Source of the DNA: Branchiostoma belcheri
Lineage: Eukaryota > Chordata > Leptocardii > Amphioxiformes > Branchiostomatidae
Direction: 5' to 3'
Assembly (NCBI RefSeq): GCF_001625305.1
Contig: NW_017803702.1
Span: 178,244 to 242,243 of the forward strand
DNA length: 64,000 nt
Under the pieces are notes generated by a model that was not told the DNA's origin, searched no databases, and worked only from the letters and a program-made list of their open reading frames with translations. The translations under genes were made by a program, and so were the position numbers. Positions 22,554 to 32,870 of the stretch are shown here, piece by piece (the stretch's first letter is position 1; the number at the start of each line of letters is the position of its first letter).

Positions 22554-25500
22554 TTACGGACGTCCTGCAAAGCAATGGGCAAAGGTATCATCAATTAGGT
22601 GTGGGATGTTTCAATTATGGATGTATAGTGTGGTGTTTTTATGCGTATGGCCAAAGTTCAAAGCTGGTTACAAAAAAAATGACCGTTTGGAACATTGACA
22701 AGAATCCATTTGGTATATATCAATGTGAAGTACCTGGTGCCACTTGGCATATGAAGGATGAAACGACGTTGCAGTAATTGTCATTCCACTTGTTTGGAGA
22801 AGAATATTCTCCGTCGGTAGACTGCCAGTACTGAGCGCAGTCTTCGTTATTGTCGTTATTTGGTTCTCCCGGAGACCAGGAGTTGTAGCTTCCAAGGGCA
22901 GTACCATCGATCCACTCAAAGTTTCCTTCTTTGCGCCGATCATGGAGACCAAACCAGAATAAGGATTCTTCGTTGACGGCGTTCTTGAGAGAGATGAGGA
23001 AGGCGTCTGTGGCAGCGTCTCGGGGCATGGCAAGGGTGCCGCCATCGACGTGACAGTGCAGAGCCGACTCCCCGAAGTTCGCCACAGTGTTGAACGCCTT
23101 GTAGCAGGTTTCACGAAACTTAGTGTAACCCTTAGGACAAGGTGCTAGAAACAATGCTTCATATTAATGATTTTTTAATAGGAATTGAATATGTTGTAAT
23201 AAAAAAGGGCACAAATTTTCAAAATAATGGGTCTCATATTATAATGTAAGAAGGGTAAAATTAAACAGAAAAACAATTCACTAAATTTCATAAATTAAAC
23301 TTAGCTAAAAAAAAAAACTAAAAAACTAAAAAAAATGATTTCGTTATTTAAACATTTGAGTTGTGTTGCTAGTATAGAATAGTTGTGTCACCTTTGTTTA
23401 ACCTGACTGGTTTAGGATGTTCCGGTGGTCCGGCAGATTTCCCATTTTGGCCAGGCGGTCCGATGTCGATTGGCCTCATCAACCCTGGAGGGCCAGGTGG
23501 CCCAGGGGGCCCGACCGACACAGGGCCAGGTGGGCCTAATGGCCCCCTTTCTCCTGGTGGCCCAGACAAGCCTGGGGGTCCAGGTGGTCCCATACTCCCC
23601 AAAGTTGCTGGAGACACGCCCATCTCTGAAAGACGATAGATTATCGTTCAGCTGAAAGTAAGCTCTAAGGTACATATACACAAAATATTGATGAACTATC
23701 AAGACATGTGCCTTTTTCATTTTGTAAAAGGTAAATATGGTTAAAGCAAGGACATTACAAAGTGACATAGTTGTACAAATACATACTGGATGTCACTATC
23801 TTGTAAGTGACAACAAGGTGACATACTTATAGCTGGTACTGTTTCTATCAGGACATGATACATACGCTTAGCCTCCTGTGCAGGCCCCGCGGCGGTGGGG
23901 AAGAGTTTTTAATGCGTTATTTTAATATAGCCGGCCATCCTACATAGCCGCCGCGAGAAGGTTCCATTGGTTCCGTGGGCGGAGTGGAACCTTCACTCGG
24001 CGGCTATGTAGGATGGCCGGTTATATTAAAATAACGCATTAAAAACTCTTCCCCACCGCCACGGGGCCTACATAGGAGGCTAACATACGCTGAAGTTCCG
24101 CACGTAGTAACTCAGCCATTCTGCCCCGTGTTGTAAGATTGGCCACCTCAGCAGAAAGTGTCATCACTTTAGCTGGATTGAACACAACACAACAAATATC
24201 ATGTCACATTGATATAGTGAAATAAACTTCCAAGAATTTGCAATAATTGAACCATTATATTAAACAGTGCAATTTTTTAAAGGATGACCGACCTGCTATA
24301 AATGGCACTAGCATGGCGTAGCCTATGACTAACAGAAAACCCATCGTTAGCCACAGCTTCTTGCACAAACCGTTGCCAATGGCAACACTGTCTGGTGACG
24401 CATCGTAGGCCGCTGTTTGGAGAAGAAGAAAAGTACTAATGAGCTAAAGACATAGACAACGTCACTAAAAAAAGTAACTAGAAAAAAATTAACTTAAAGG
24501 TAATTGAGGTCTTAGCTTTTATACTAGGGATTTAACTTAACCATCTCCGATTTTTGCAATGTCTTGAATCGTCTGACAGTTTTCAAAATCTATTGAGTTG
24601 CATTAACTTTTTTTTGTCCATCTCATTACTTGTATGTGTAACCTTTTTCGCTGTACACTGACTATTTAGTCATCAACTACGCACAGTTTGCTAATCGCAG
24701 CCGGGTTTCGATTGTCTGCCTCTGCCTGGAGCTTTGGTATGCTAAACTCATTGTACTTTTAAGTTATTTACTTTATTGTTTGCTTTGTGTAACATTTAAA
24801 GGCTGAGTTTCGCAAGTACTCTTGATTGTGCATTAAACTTTAAACATTAAACTGCATTAATATTAAACTACATTGGTGACTATATACAACGCTATAAAAA
24901 TGGAAAAAAGACGAAGACCGCATTTAGGCCCCTTGTGGTAAGCAGCTTAAAACCCTTGTCCTGCGGAGCACAACAGTTGTTGTTCTGCACATACAGTACC
25001 ATCTATATAGCACCCTGTATAGGTACGATTTTGGGGTATTTCGCGTGCAACGCATCACACCACAGCGAAACGCAATGAATGAGGTAGTAACTATGCTACT
25101 GCGTGGCAAAAAAATGGGGGTCTATGATCTAATTATGACATGAAATTAGTGAAAAATATTGTGCCAGGAATGCCAGCAGGACAAGGGTTAAAGCTAAAAT
25201 GAGTTTTGTGCATAGCGTATTGGTATAAGTATGTATTGAGCAGATTCTACAAGAATAAAGAGGCGTGCAACTCCACTTGAAATGTAAGTTAATTATTAAT
25301 ATGTAACCATTACCGAAAATCACAGAGTAAGAAACCAAAGTGTCCGTACAGCTCAACTAGTGTGGCTGGACAATGTTTTAGCTGCTCGGCAGCCGTACGC
25401 AGGGTTGGCGGTTGTCGCATTATCGGTCTCTGACTCAGCATGAGACTGCTGCATGGGGATGGTGCCTGGAGAATTTTGTTGTTTTTAATCATTCTGTAGA

Positions 25501-25620
25501 GTCGTGTATAGACTAATTGGGATAACGAAGCAGTAGATTTTTACGCAGAAAAAAATAATAAATTTACCAAACTATGAAACTTGATTTACCAGTTGGATTC
25601 TGCTGCTGGTGTCTCGGCAT
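22554..25620 (-). CDS. Type II membrane C-type lectin with collagen-like stalk (collectin-like receptor)
   Basis: Seven exons: 25590-25620 (ATG), 25358-25465, 24293-24412, 24089-24172, 23392-23625, 22734-23144 and an 11-nt exon 22554-22564. All junctions are phase 1 and the sum is 999 nt, 332 residues. Residues 1-65 are cytoplasmic with NPAY (31-34), an NPxY internalisation motif; 66-86 are transmembrane ([20 protein letters not shown]); 87-114 are helical; 115-192 carry Gly-Pro-Pro repeats; 193-332 form a long-form CTLD with six cysteines (195, 206, 223, 295, 317, 325), WFGL (256-259), EPN (286-288) and WND (312-314). EPN with WND is the known calcium/mannose-type site. An endocytic pattern-recognition role is inferred. 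Two oddities: the donor expected at 25381 is CT, so the next in-phase GT at 25357 was used, and a MITE sits at the donor of the helical exon. Confidence 0.85.
23869..24082. mobile_element. Foldback MITE with about 90-bp inverted arms and 9-bp target duplication (Mutator-like)
   Basis: TAGCCTCCT opens and AGGAGGCTA closes a 214-bp palindrome whose arms share GGCCCCG, a TTTTTAATGCGTTATTTTAA stretch and GGCCGGC/ACATAGCCG blocks. The flanks are identical 9-mers, ACATACGCT at 23860-23868 and 24083-24091. Long inverted arms with a 9-bp duplication point to the Mutator/MULE group. It sits in a lectin-gene intron immediately at an exon end. Confidence 0.88.
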
Positions 25621-26413
25621 GGTGTCTGCTCCTCTGGGTTCCTGACAGCAAAAACACGTCCTACATCAGACTCGGGGGCTTGCTGACTGAGCTACGGCAC
25701 TAGACTAATACGGTATAAAAGCTTTCTCAACATGATTAAAATCGGAAAGATGAAGTGAAAAATAAACTATAAAGTCTAAATTACACTCATCATTAAGAAT
25801 AGCCAAATTATATGAAAAGCAATTGTTTTGGTAGCTGAGCACCGAAAAATAAGTTAATGAAATATACCTCAATTTTGTAAATACTTTTTCATCTCGTAAA
25901 ACATTGCCAGCTGATGACTCCACCATCACGAGGTATTAGTATTGTTTGATCCATGTTTTTTTTAACTTTCAGTGCCCATATTACAATCTATATCAGCCAC
26001 ATCGAGTCTGTGAAAACACTTTTAGCAACACCAAGACTGTTTCTACGCTATTCTCTGGAGTCAATGATAAAGTCCTGACAGTTTAGAACCAGTTTCCTTT
26101 CTGGCAACGCAACTCTTGTCAGATTTCCGTACAGTAGAAACATGGCTTACTTCAAGAGAATTAATGACTCAAGCACAACCCGATAACAGTTAACATAAAG
26201 ATATCGTCTTCATCTTTACTTATAATAAACGAACTTTAAATGATCCATGATAAATTATGTTCTAATTAAAACGTTGACATATTTGTACAAAGCATATTTA
26301 CTCTGTTGATTATACTTTCAACCCTTGAGAACAGCCTTGTGTGTAAAGGTTTTCATTGACGACATAAACAACACCATGAAAGTATGGTAAAGAACGCAAC
26401 ATGACATTTGTAG

Positions 26414-26446
<33 letters not shown>

Positions 26447-27114
26447 TAATAAATCAGTAGATAAATCAATCAAATGTTTTTTAATTAAAAACAATAACTT
26501 TATATCTTTTGTCTAAATTAATTCCTGTTGTACATTGACAATCATTAACTTTAACATAATGGTTCATTAAATCATGGGCAGTATCTATGGTGGGTTGTTA
26601 TTATTATTATTAGTTTACTACAATATGTAAAAGCACCTAAAACACTGCACTTCTGACAGTATAGCTATTTACATTTCTCAATTCAAAGCAAGTTCAACAA
26701 CATTCAGTCTCGATGTTGTATATCTTTACATGTAATGGTTCCCACAATGCAACAAATAGGTAGATGTATAAAGGGCTGCTTTGTTATTAGAAAAAATGCC
26801 AAAACTTAGCCCACTCGATTGTAACACTTTATCAAAGACTTGTGCTAGCCCTTAAGGGTGAGTAATTATGATATGTTAGGTTTTATTCGACATTTAATCT
26901 TAGTTAGCACATTTATTTTATTGTTTGCTACTTCCTTTATGTAGTTTGCCATACATAGTGCCTTGTGCAATTGTCGTGCAATAAAGTTCTTCTTCTATAT
27001 ACTCATCAGCTTGTTTACTTGTTTCTGTACCAAACAGCACCTGTATAGAATGTAAAGGTTATTCTCGGTAAGTAATAAAATATGCCAGTTGAAGTCTTTT
27101 TTTCATTAACTTGT
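25621..27114. other. 5' flank of the minus-strand lectin gene
   Basis: No gene seen. It should hold the promoter of the lectin gene, but no TATA or initiator can be picked with confidence. A (TCAA)n microsatellite spans about 26412-26448. Confidence 0.5.
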
Positions 27115-29308
27115 TATGGGTTCACCACACCACGAAGTGGTGGTGAACCCATATTGCTTTTTCTGATGTTTCTTCTCCTTCTCCTCCTGCCATATCTTTA
27201 AATGGATTCAGCTTCTTCATTTTAGGGCCTAAGGTCCTGAAATTTGGTATGGTGGTACAGTGGGCAAATACCCCTAGGCGTTTTTTAAATTTTTGTGATA
27301 CAGGCTTTTAGAATGGTTTTATTTGAGTTTTTTGGCTGTGTTATAGCAAATGTATTACTGTGTTAGTGTGCCGTGTTTACCACGCCTGGGCATGAGTCAT
27401 CACAATGGAATGCAGGGCATCAACCAATAGGCATGCAGCTTTCCTCTATACTTCTTGCTGATTGGCTGTTGGGATTTAACTTGATTAACACCCGCACAGA
27501 GCATTTCCACCTGCACAGAGCATTTCTTGCTGATTGGCTGTTGGGATTTAACTTGATTAACACCTGCACAGAGCATTTCCATACTGACAGTATGTCTTTA
27601 TCCAAGTGTTTTGGTAGGTATTTCAAGCTTTTCTGCTCCAGCATTGGAATGCGGGGCATGAACGTTTTTTATTTTATTTTGAAAATCAACAGTTTGCATT
27701 ATGCAATTAAAAATCCTAACCAATAAAGTAGGGAATAGCTATCCAACTGTTGTTTTAGTTGTATGTTACTTCATATTATAGTTATATCAATGTAAACAGG
27801 GTTCTAGCTAGCGCTAAGTAGCGTCGGGGCCCGCGACGCTATAATTTTGACCCGCTACGCCAATTTTCCCCCGCTACGCTAATTTTCAGTACAACGTAGC
27901 GGCATTGTGACTGCATTTCTTTGTTCAAAAATGTCAGATCAAATGTGAAAAATGTTTTTTTAGCAAAGTAACGCACGTGGCGGCCCTCCCAGGAGAATGG
28001 GGCGTGCCTAGGCGGGGCCTTGGCTTCTTTACAACTTGTGTTGCCGCCCTTCTGTGAGTGACAGCGGCAGTCTCTTGACGCCCAGACACTGGCGTCAGGG
28101 TGTCTAGCCCAGTCTGTAGAAGGGATGTTCCGCCCCTTCATAGTGTCGGCTTTCCCTCTGGGAAATATGGGCTGGCCTATTTAACAATTCCCACGCCACG
28201 ATGTATGTAGCACAAATATGTTTCCTCCCGTGTTCAACAGATCTCTCCTTGTAACTCTGGACATAAACACCTTCCACTAAATTGCATTAATTCTATATCT
28301 TGCCAAGGTGAAAAAAATACAAAGAGTTACAATGTAATTAGTCACCAGCCTAATAATTAAAGTGCTTTACAGTTCCAGCCGGCTCCCGAAAAGGGGAGGG
28401 GCCTCTAAAGCCCACAGCGGCAAACTTGCGTTGGTTGAAAATTTGCCACTTTAGTAAACTAAACAAGGGAGTTCACCCCTTGGATCCGTTCATAGTTTAA
28501 ACAAGTAAATACAAATTATTGCTCTCTTGTCAAATTTTTGCCGTTTTTCTTTACGGGCGTTTGTGATCTTTGTGACACACGTGGGTTTTCCTGCCACATA
28601 TGCTGGTGCCATGCCGATTTCATGCTCTTAGCTACTGTGCGATCTATGTCGACATACTGGGTGTGCCTGTAATCATGTCAGCAACAAAGCTTGGCAATAA
28701 CAACAAAGCCACGTGTTGAATCACGTCAAATTTCGGCCCAGTTTTTCAGAACAGAAATGGCACAAAGGAGATTAAAAGTGCCTCATAATGAGACACTATT
28801 AGCAGGCAAAACAGACGTATTTCTTATATTATTTATAATTACTTTTTTTGCATGTAGAATATTACAACTTTGCACACCAGATGCTATGTTTAACATTTAA
28901 TTTATCTCAGAGTCTGTTCTTGGTTGTGTCTGATTTGGAGTATCTTCTGTATTTTGTGAAGATTCCAAGCTGCAAAAATATAAAAATTACTAATCAAGGA
29001 TACATTGTACATACCTTAGAAATGACATTTTTCCCTTTGGGTATCCCTCAAATGGCTGCTTTTTAAGCTTAATTTTAAAAGCTCCGCACCGCGAAGGGGG
29101 CACATCCCCCCTTCCGCCCAATCCCCCCTCTCGGTCGCTTCGCTCCCTCGACGTGCGTCAGGTACCACTACGCTAAAATAAAATCCTAGCTAGAACCCTG
29201 AGTAAATCATTGTTTTCCCTCGTGTTTCTCATTCTTTCCCTGCCATGTGGTAAAATGTGGTGAACCCATCGCTGTATTTGCTCCAAAGCAAATATTGGCC
29301 TTTCTAGT
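27115..29308 (-). mobile_element. Hairpin-ended element R1, copy b, split by a nested insertion
   Basis: Opens with the ATGGGTTCACCAC/GTGGTGAACCCAT hairpin (27115-27152) and closes with CTCCAAAGCAAATATTGGCC (to 29308), the reverse of copy a. The R1 sequence breaks at 27796 and resumes at 29201, where a hAT-like element has inserted. It lies between the divergent lectin copies. Confidence 0.8.
27797..29200. mobile_element. hAT-like non-autonomous element nested in R1
   Basis: Ends are CAGGGTTCTAGCTAGCG and GCTAGAACCCTG. CAGGG..CCCTG termini are typical of hAT elements. The 8-bp flank AATGTAAA on the left corresponds to A..GTAAA on the right, an imperfect 8-bp target duplication, judged against the uninterrupted R1 sequence at 58170-58190. 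The 1.4-kb interior has GCTACGC reiterations near the left end and no transposase-like frame. Confidence 0.7.
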
Positions 29309-30194
29309 TATCAGTTTAAAGTTTCTAAAACAATTACTTATTATGTGTTATTTGTATGTATTATGTATATGATATTATTTGTCTAGGCTGCTCCATATTA
29401 TTTTGTTTCATCTTAAATCTTTGGATTTTCTTCAGTAAAGCTGATATATTTATTCACATAAGCCTTTATAGAAGTATGTAATAGAATGTGAAGGTTCTTC
29501 TCGATAAGAAAAGTATCGCCCTTTAAGTCAGTTTTCATTAACTTGTTTACAGCCTGTGCTTACCAAAACAATTAAGCATCCATTTGTTATTTGATTTGTC
29601 TAGGTGGCAAAGTGTACGTAATATCGTTTTCTTTCACTCACATGTTTAAATCTTGTTTTGCAAAGCTTCACATCACTTTGGTCCCAGTGCGCGGCCCAGT
29701 CAACAAGCTCCCAGACTGAGGCCGGGCGTATTGTGCCGTAAGGATACCAGACTAGTGGCATCATGTCGGGTCGGCAGCAGGACCAGACTGGCAACACTGG
29801 TGGGTTTTCATGGTTTACTGACTTCTCTTACTACCTATGAATTTGAATATGGCTTCTGGTATCTTATATCATATCAATTTAAAAACACAAGAGACAGTTT
29901 TGAAATTGTCAGTCGCATACTGTTCAGTATATCTTTCAGTCATGTGCCCTTTCTTGTACCCGTACGTCCCCCTGCTAAAAGAGGTGATCACACTAGTCTT
30001 TTTTTCAAATTTTGTGATCTTTTTCCGCACTAATTTACACTATATTATAAAGGCCAAACCAGTCTACTTTTTAATTATGAATTATGTAATTTTTTTCCCG
30101 GCATCACGCCCATACAGCAGCCTCAGACTGTATGAGCGAGCGCAGCTGCAATTAACGTCAACCCCATGTATAATTCAAGAGCAGGTATTGTTTA

Positions 30195-30362
30195 GACGTG
30201 CTTGTGTGTTGTGTATGTGTTCGTGTGTGTATGTGTGTTTGTGTGTGTATGTGTGTGTGTGTGTTAATATGTGTGTGTGTTTACTGTTTACGATGGCAAA
30301 TTTGTGTAAGTGTGTGTGTGTGCGTGTGTGTGTGTGCGTGTGTGTGTGTGCGTGTGCGTGTT
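30195..30362 (+). repeat. (GT)n-rich microsatellite
   Basis: Interrupted GTGTGT runs within an intron of the lectin pseudogene. Confidence 0.9.
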
Positions 30363-30404
30363 TGGGTTTCTATGTAATCTATGGCCTAAAATATAGGGTG
30401 TAAT

Positions 30405-30885
30405 TTGCATCATAGTCTAATCTTACGAAATTTCTATGATTCCTTAGTCGTAAATAGTAATTTCGTACTTTGTGACATGTGGAAGTCAGTCTGTGTTAAA
30501 CATCACTGCGAATTGATCTTACGAAATTTCTATAATTCCTTAGTCGTAAATAGTAATTTCGTACTTTGTGACATGTGGAAGTCAGTCTGTGTTAAACATC
30601 ACTGCGAATTGATCTTACGAAATTTCTATGATTCCTTAGTCGTAAATAGTAATTTCGTACTTTGTGACATGTGGAAGTCAGTCTGTGTTAAACATCACTG
30701 CGAATTGATCTTACGAAATTTCTATGATTCCTTAGTCGTAAATAGTAATTTCGTACTTTGTGACATGTGGAAGTCAGTCTATGTTAAACATCACTGCGTA
30801 TTGATCTTACGAAATTTCTATGATTCCTTAGTCGTAAATAGTTATTTCGTACTTTGTGACATGTGGAAGTCACTGCGAATTGATG
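30405..30885 (+). repeat. 96-bp minisatellite, five units
   Basis: Units start at about 30425, 30521, 30617, 30713 and 30809 with ACGAAATTTCTATGATTCCT and are almost identical. Because 96 is 32 codons, one frame stays open for 166 codons, but the translation is only the repeat. It lies in an intron of the lectin pseudogene. Confidence 0.95.
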
Positions 30886-31149
30886 TAAATATAGACTTTG
30901 AATAGAGAAGACCATAAATTGATATATAATCATGGTAATTATATCTATTTTCAAAGAGACGAAAAACAAAATCTACAAAAGATCTAAATTATCTGTGGAT
31001 GTCTGTCGTCAGTAAACCCTTGTTAAATGTGTTCATAATTTTACCATTATTTTCCATAATTTAGAATTGGTACTGTTAGTATCATGTTGAATGTTGCTGG
31101 TTGTGCATCTACGTACATTTCTTGTTCCTTTCATCTTATATAAATCAAA

Positions 31150-31152
31150 AAT

Positions 31153-31185
<33 letters not shown>

Positions 31186-31190
31186 ATTAT
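31150..31190. repeat. (AC)n(AT)n microsatellite
   Basis: ACACAC followed by ATATAT just upstream of the TM exon of the lectin pseudogene. Confidence 0.9.
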
Positions 31191-31964
31191 AACTAGATAT
31201 ACTAAATGTTGTTGTAAATAAGCGGCATCAAATGCAGTCCCTGACAAGAGGTCGGGGTTTGGTCTAAGGAAACATCTGTGGACCGCCTGGAGCGTAGTCC
31301 GAGGTCTGGGTAAAAAGCTGTGTATCGCCCTAACCATTGCCGTAGTTGTGGGTATCGTCATCCTATTTGCAGGTCAGTTTGTTTATAGCTTACTAATTAT
31401 GTTTACCGTTGCAAATTAAAGAAAAACATATTGTTTATGCTCAGTTTGCTCTTCTTAAAGCAGGAAAGAGCTGGGGGTGGCTTGTCACGATATATATTGA
31501 GTAGTATAATTATGAATGTGTTGGAGTAAGAATAAACAATAAACAGTCTGAGAGTAGTTGTTTGTTAGGCCTGACCATGTGAGGGTAAACATTATGCATT
31601 TGCTTTGCAAATGTTACTTTTCAAGTTTATTTTTATCTTATAATGGTTGTGGTATGACGTTGTATTTCTGCCATATTTTGCAGTTGGTTATATAATTGTA
31701 CTACTTGCAAAATGATCATTTTCTCGGTATCATTGCAGAAATATATAGTAATTTTCTTCTTTCTGTAGTTAAAGTGAAGACTCTATCTAATGAGGTGGCG
31801 GAGGTTAGAGCACAGAACATGAACATTAAAGAGCGCATTGTAGAACTCGAAGGTAAGTGGGTATGTTTTATGAAAATGACAAAAGTATAAATTCTATGTC
31901 AGAGGATGCAGGGTTAAATCATTTTCAATATAAGCTCATGTATATACATGTGTGTGCATTGATC

Positions 31965-31986
31965 TCTCTCTTTCTCTCTCTCTCTC

Positions 31987-32037
<51 letters not shown>
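31965..32037. repeat. (TC)n(TA)n microsatellite abutting a splice acceptor
   Basis: CT repeats followed by about 24 TA units run directly into ATGTATAG, the acceptor of the collagen exon, so the polypyrimidine tract and the TA run are adjacent. Confidence 0.9.
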
Positions 32038-32039
<2 letters not shown>

Positions 32040-32190
32040 AGGCCCTGTGCCTTCCGGTCCCCCAGGAGGAAAGGGGCCCTTGGGACCACCTGGCCCTATG
32101 TCTGCCGGTCCACCAGGAGAAAAGGGGCCCATTGGGCCGCCTGGCGACCTGGCCCTGTGTCTGCCGGTCCACCAGGAGAACTGGGACCCA

Positions 32191-32870
32191 NNNNNNNNNN
32201 NNNNNNNNNNNNNNNNNNNNNNNNNNNNNNNNNNNNNNNNNNNNNNNNNNNNNNNNNNNNNNNNNNNNNNNNNNNNNNNNNNNNNNNNNNNNNNNNNNNN
32301 NNNNNNNNNNNNNNNNNNNNNNNNNNNNNNNNNNNNNNNNNNNNNNNNNNNNNNNNNNNNNNNNNNNNNNNNNNNNNNNNNNNNNNNNNNNNNNNNNNNN
32401 NNNNNNNNNNNNNNNNNNNNNNNNNNNNNNNNNNNNNNNNNNNNNNNNNNNNNNNNNNNNNNNNNNNNNNNNNNNNNNNNNNNNNNNNNNNNNNNNNNNN
32501 NNNNNNNNNNNNNNNNNNNNNNNNNNNNNNNNNNNNNNNNNNNNNNNNNNNNNNNNNNNNNNNNNNNNNNNNNNNNNNNNNNNNNNNNNNNNNNNNNNNN
32601 NNNNNNNNNNNNNNNNNNNNNNNNNNNNNNNNNNNNNNNNNNNNNNNNNNNNNNNNNNNNNNNNNNNNNNNNNNNNNNNNNNNNNNNNNNNNNNNNNNNN
32701 NNNNNNNNNNNNNNNNNNNNNNNNNNNNNNNNNNNNNNNNNNNNNNNNNNNNNNNNNNNNNNNNNNNNNNNNNNNNNNNNNNNNNNNNNNNNNNNNNNNN
32801 NNNNNNNNNNNNNNNNNNNNNNNNNNNNNNNNNNNNNNNNNNNNNNNNNNNNNNNNNNNNNNNNNNNNNN
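32191..32870. other. Assembly gap (680 N) inside the collagen-repeat exon
   Basis: Both sides of the gap are the same 51-bp collagen repeat, so the gap most likely reflects unassembled extra units and its size is an estimate. Confidence 0.98.

Noticed and set aside
28691-29066. Possible transposase remnants in the hAT-like element
   Set aside because: The frames show no BED finger or hAT dimerisation motif, so the element is treated as non-autonomous.
30405-30905. 166-codon open frame of repeated protein
   Set aside because: It is a 96-bp minisatellite whose unit happens to be a multiple of three; there is no start context and it lies in a pseudogene intron.
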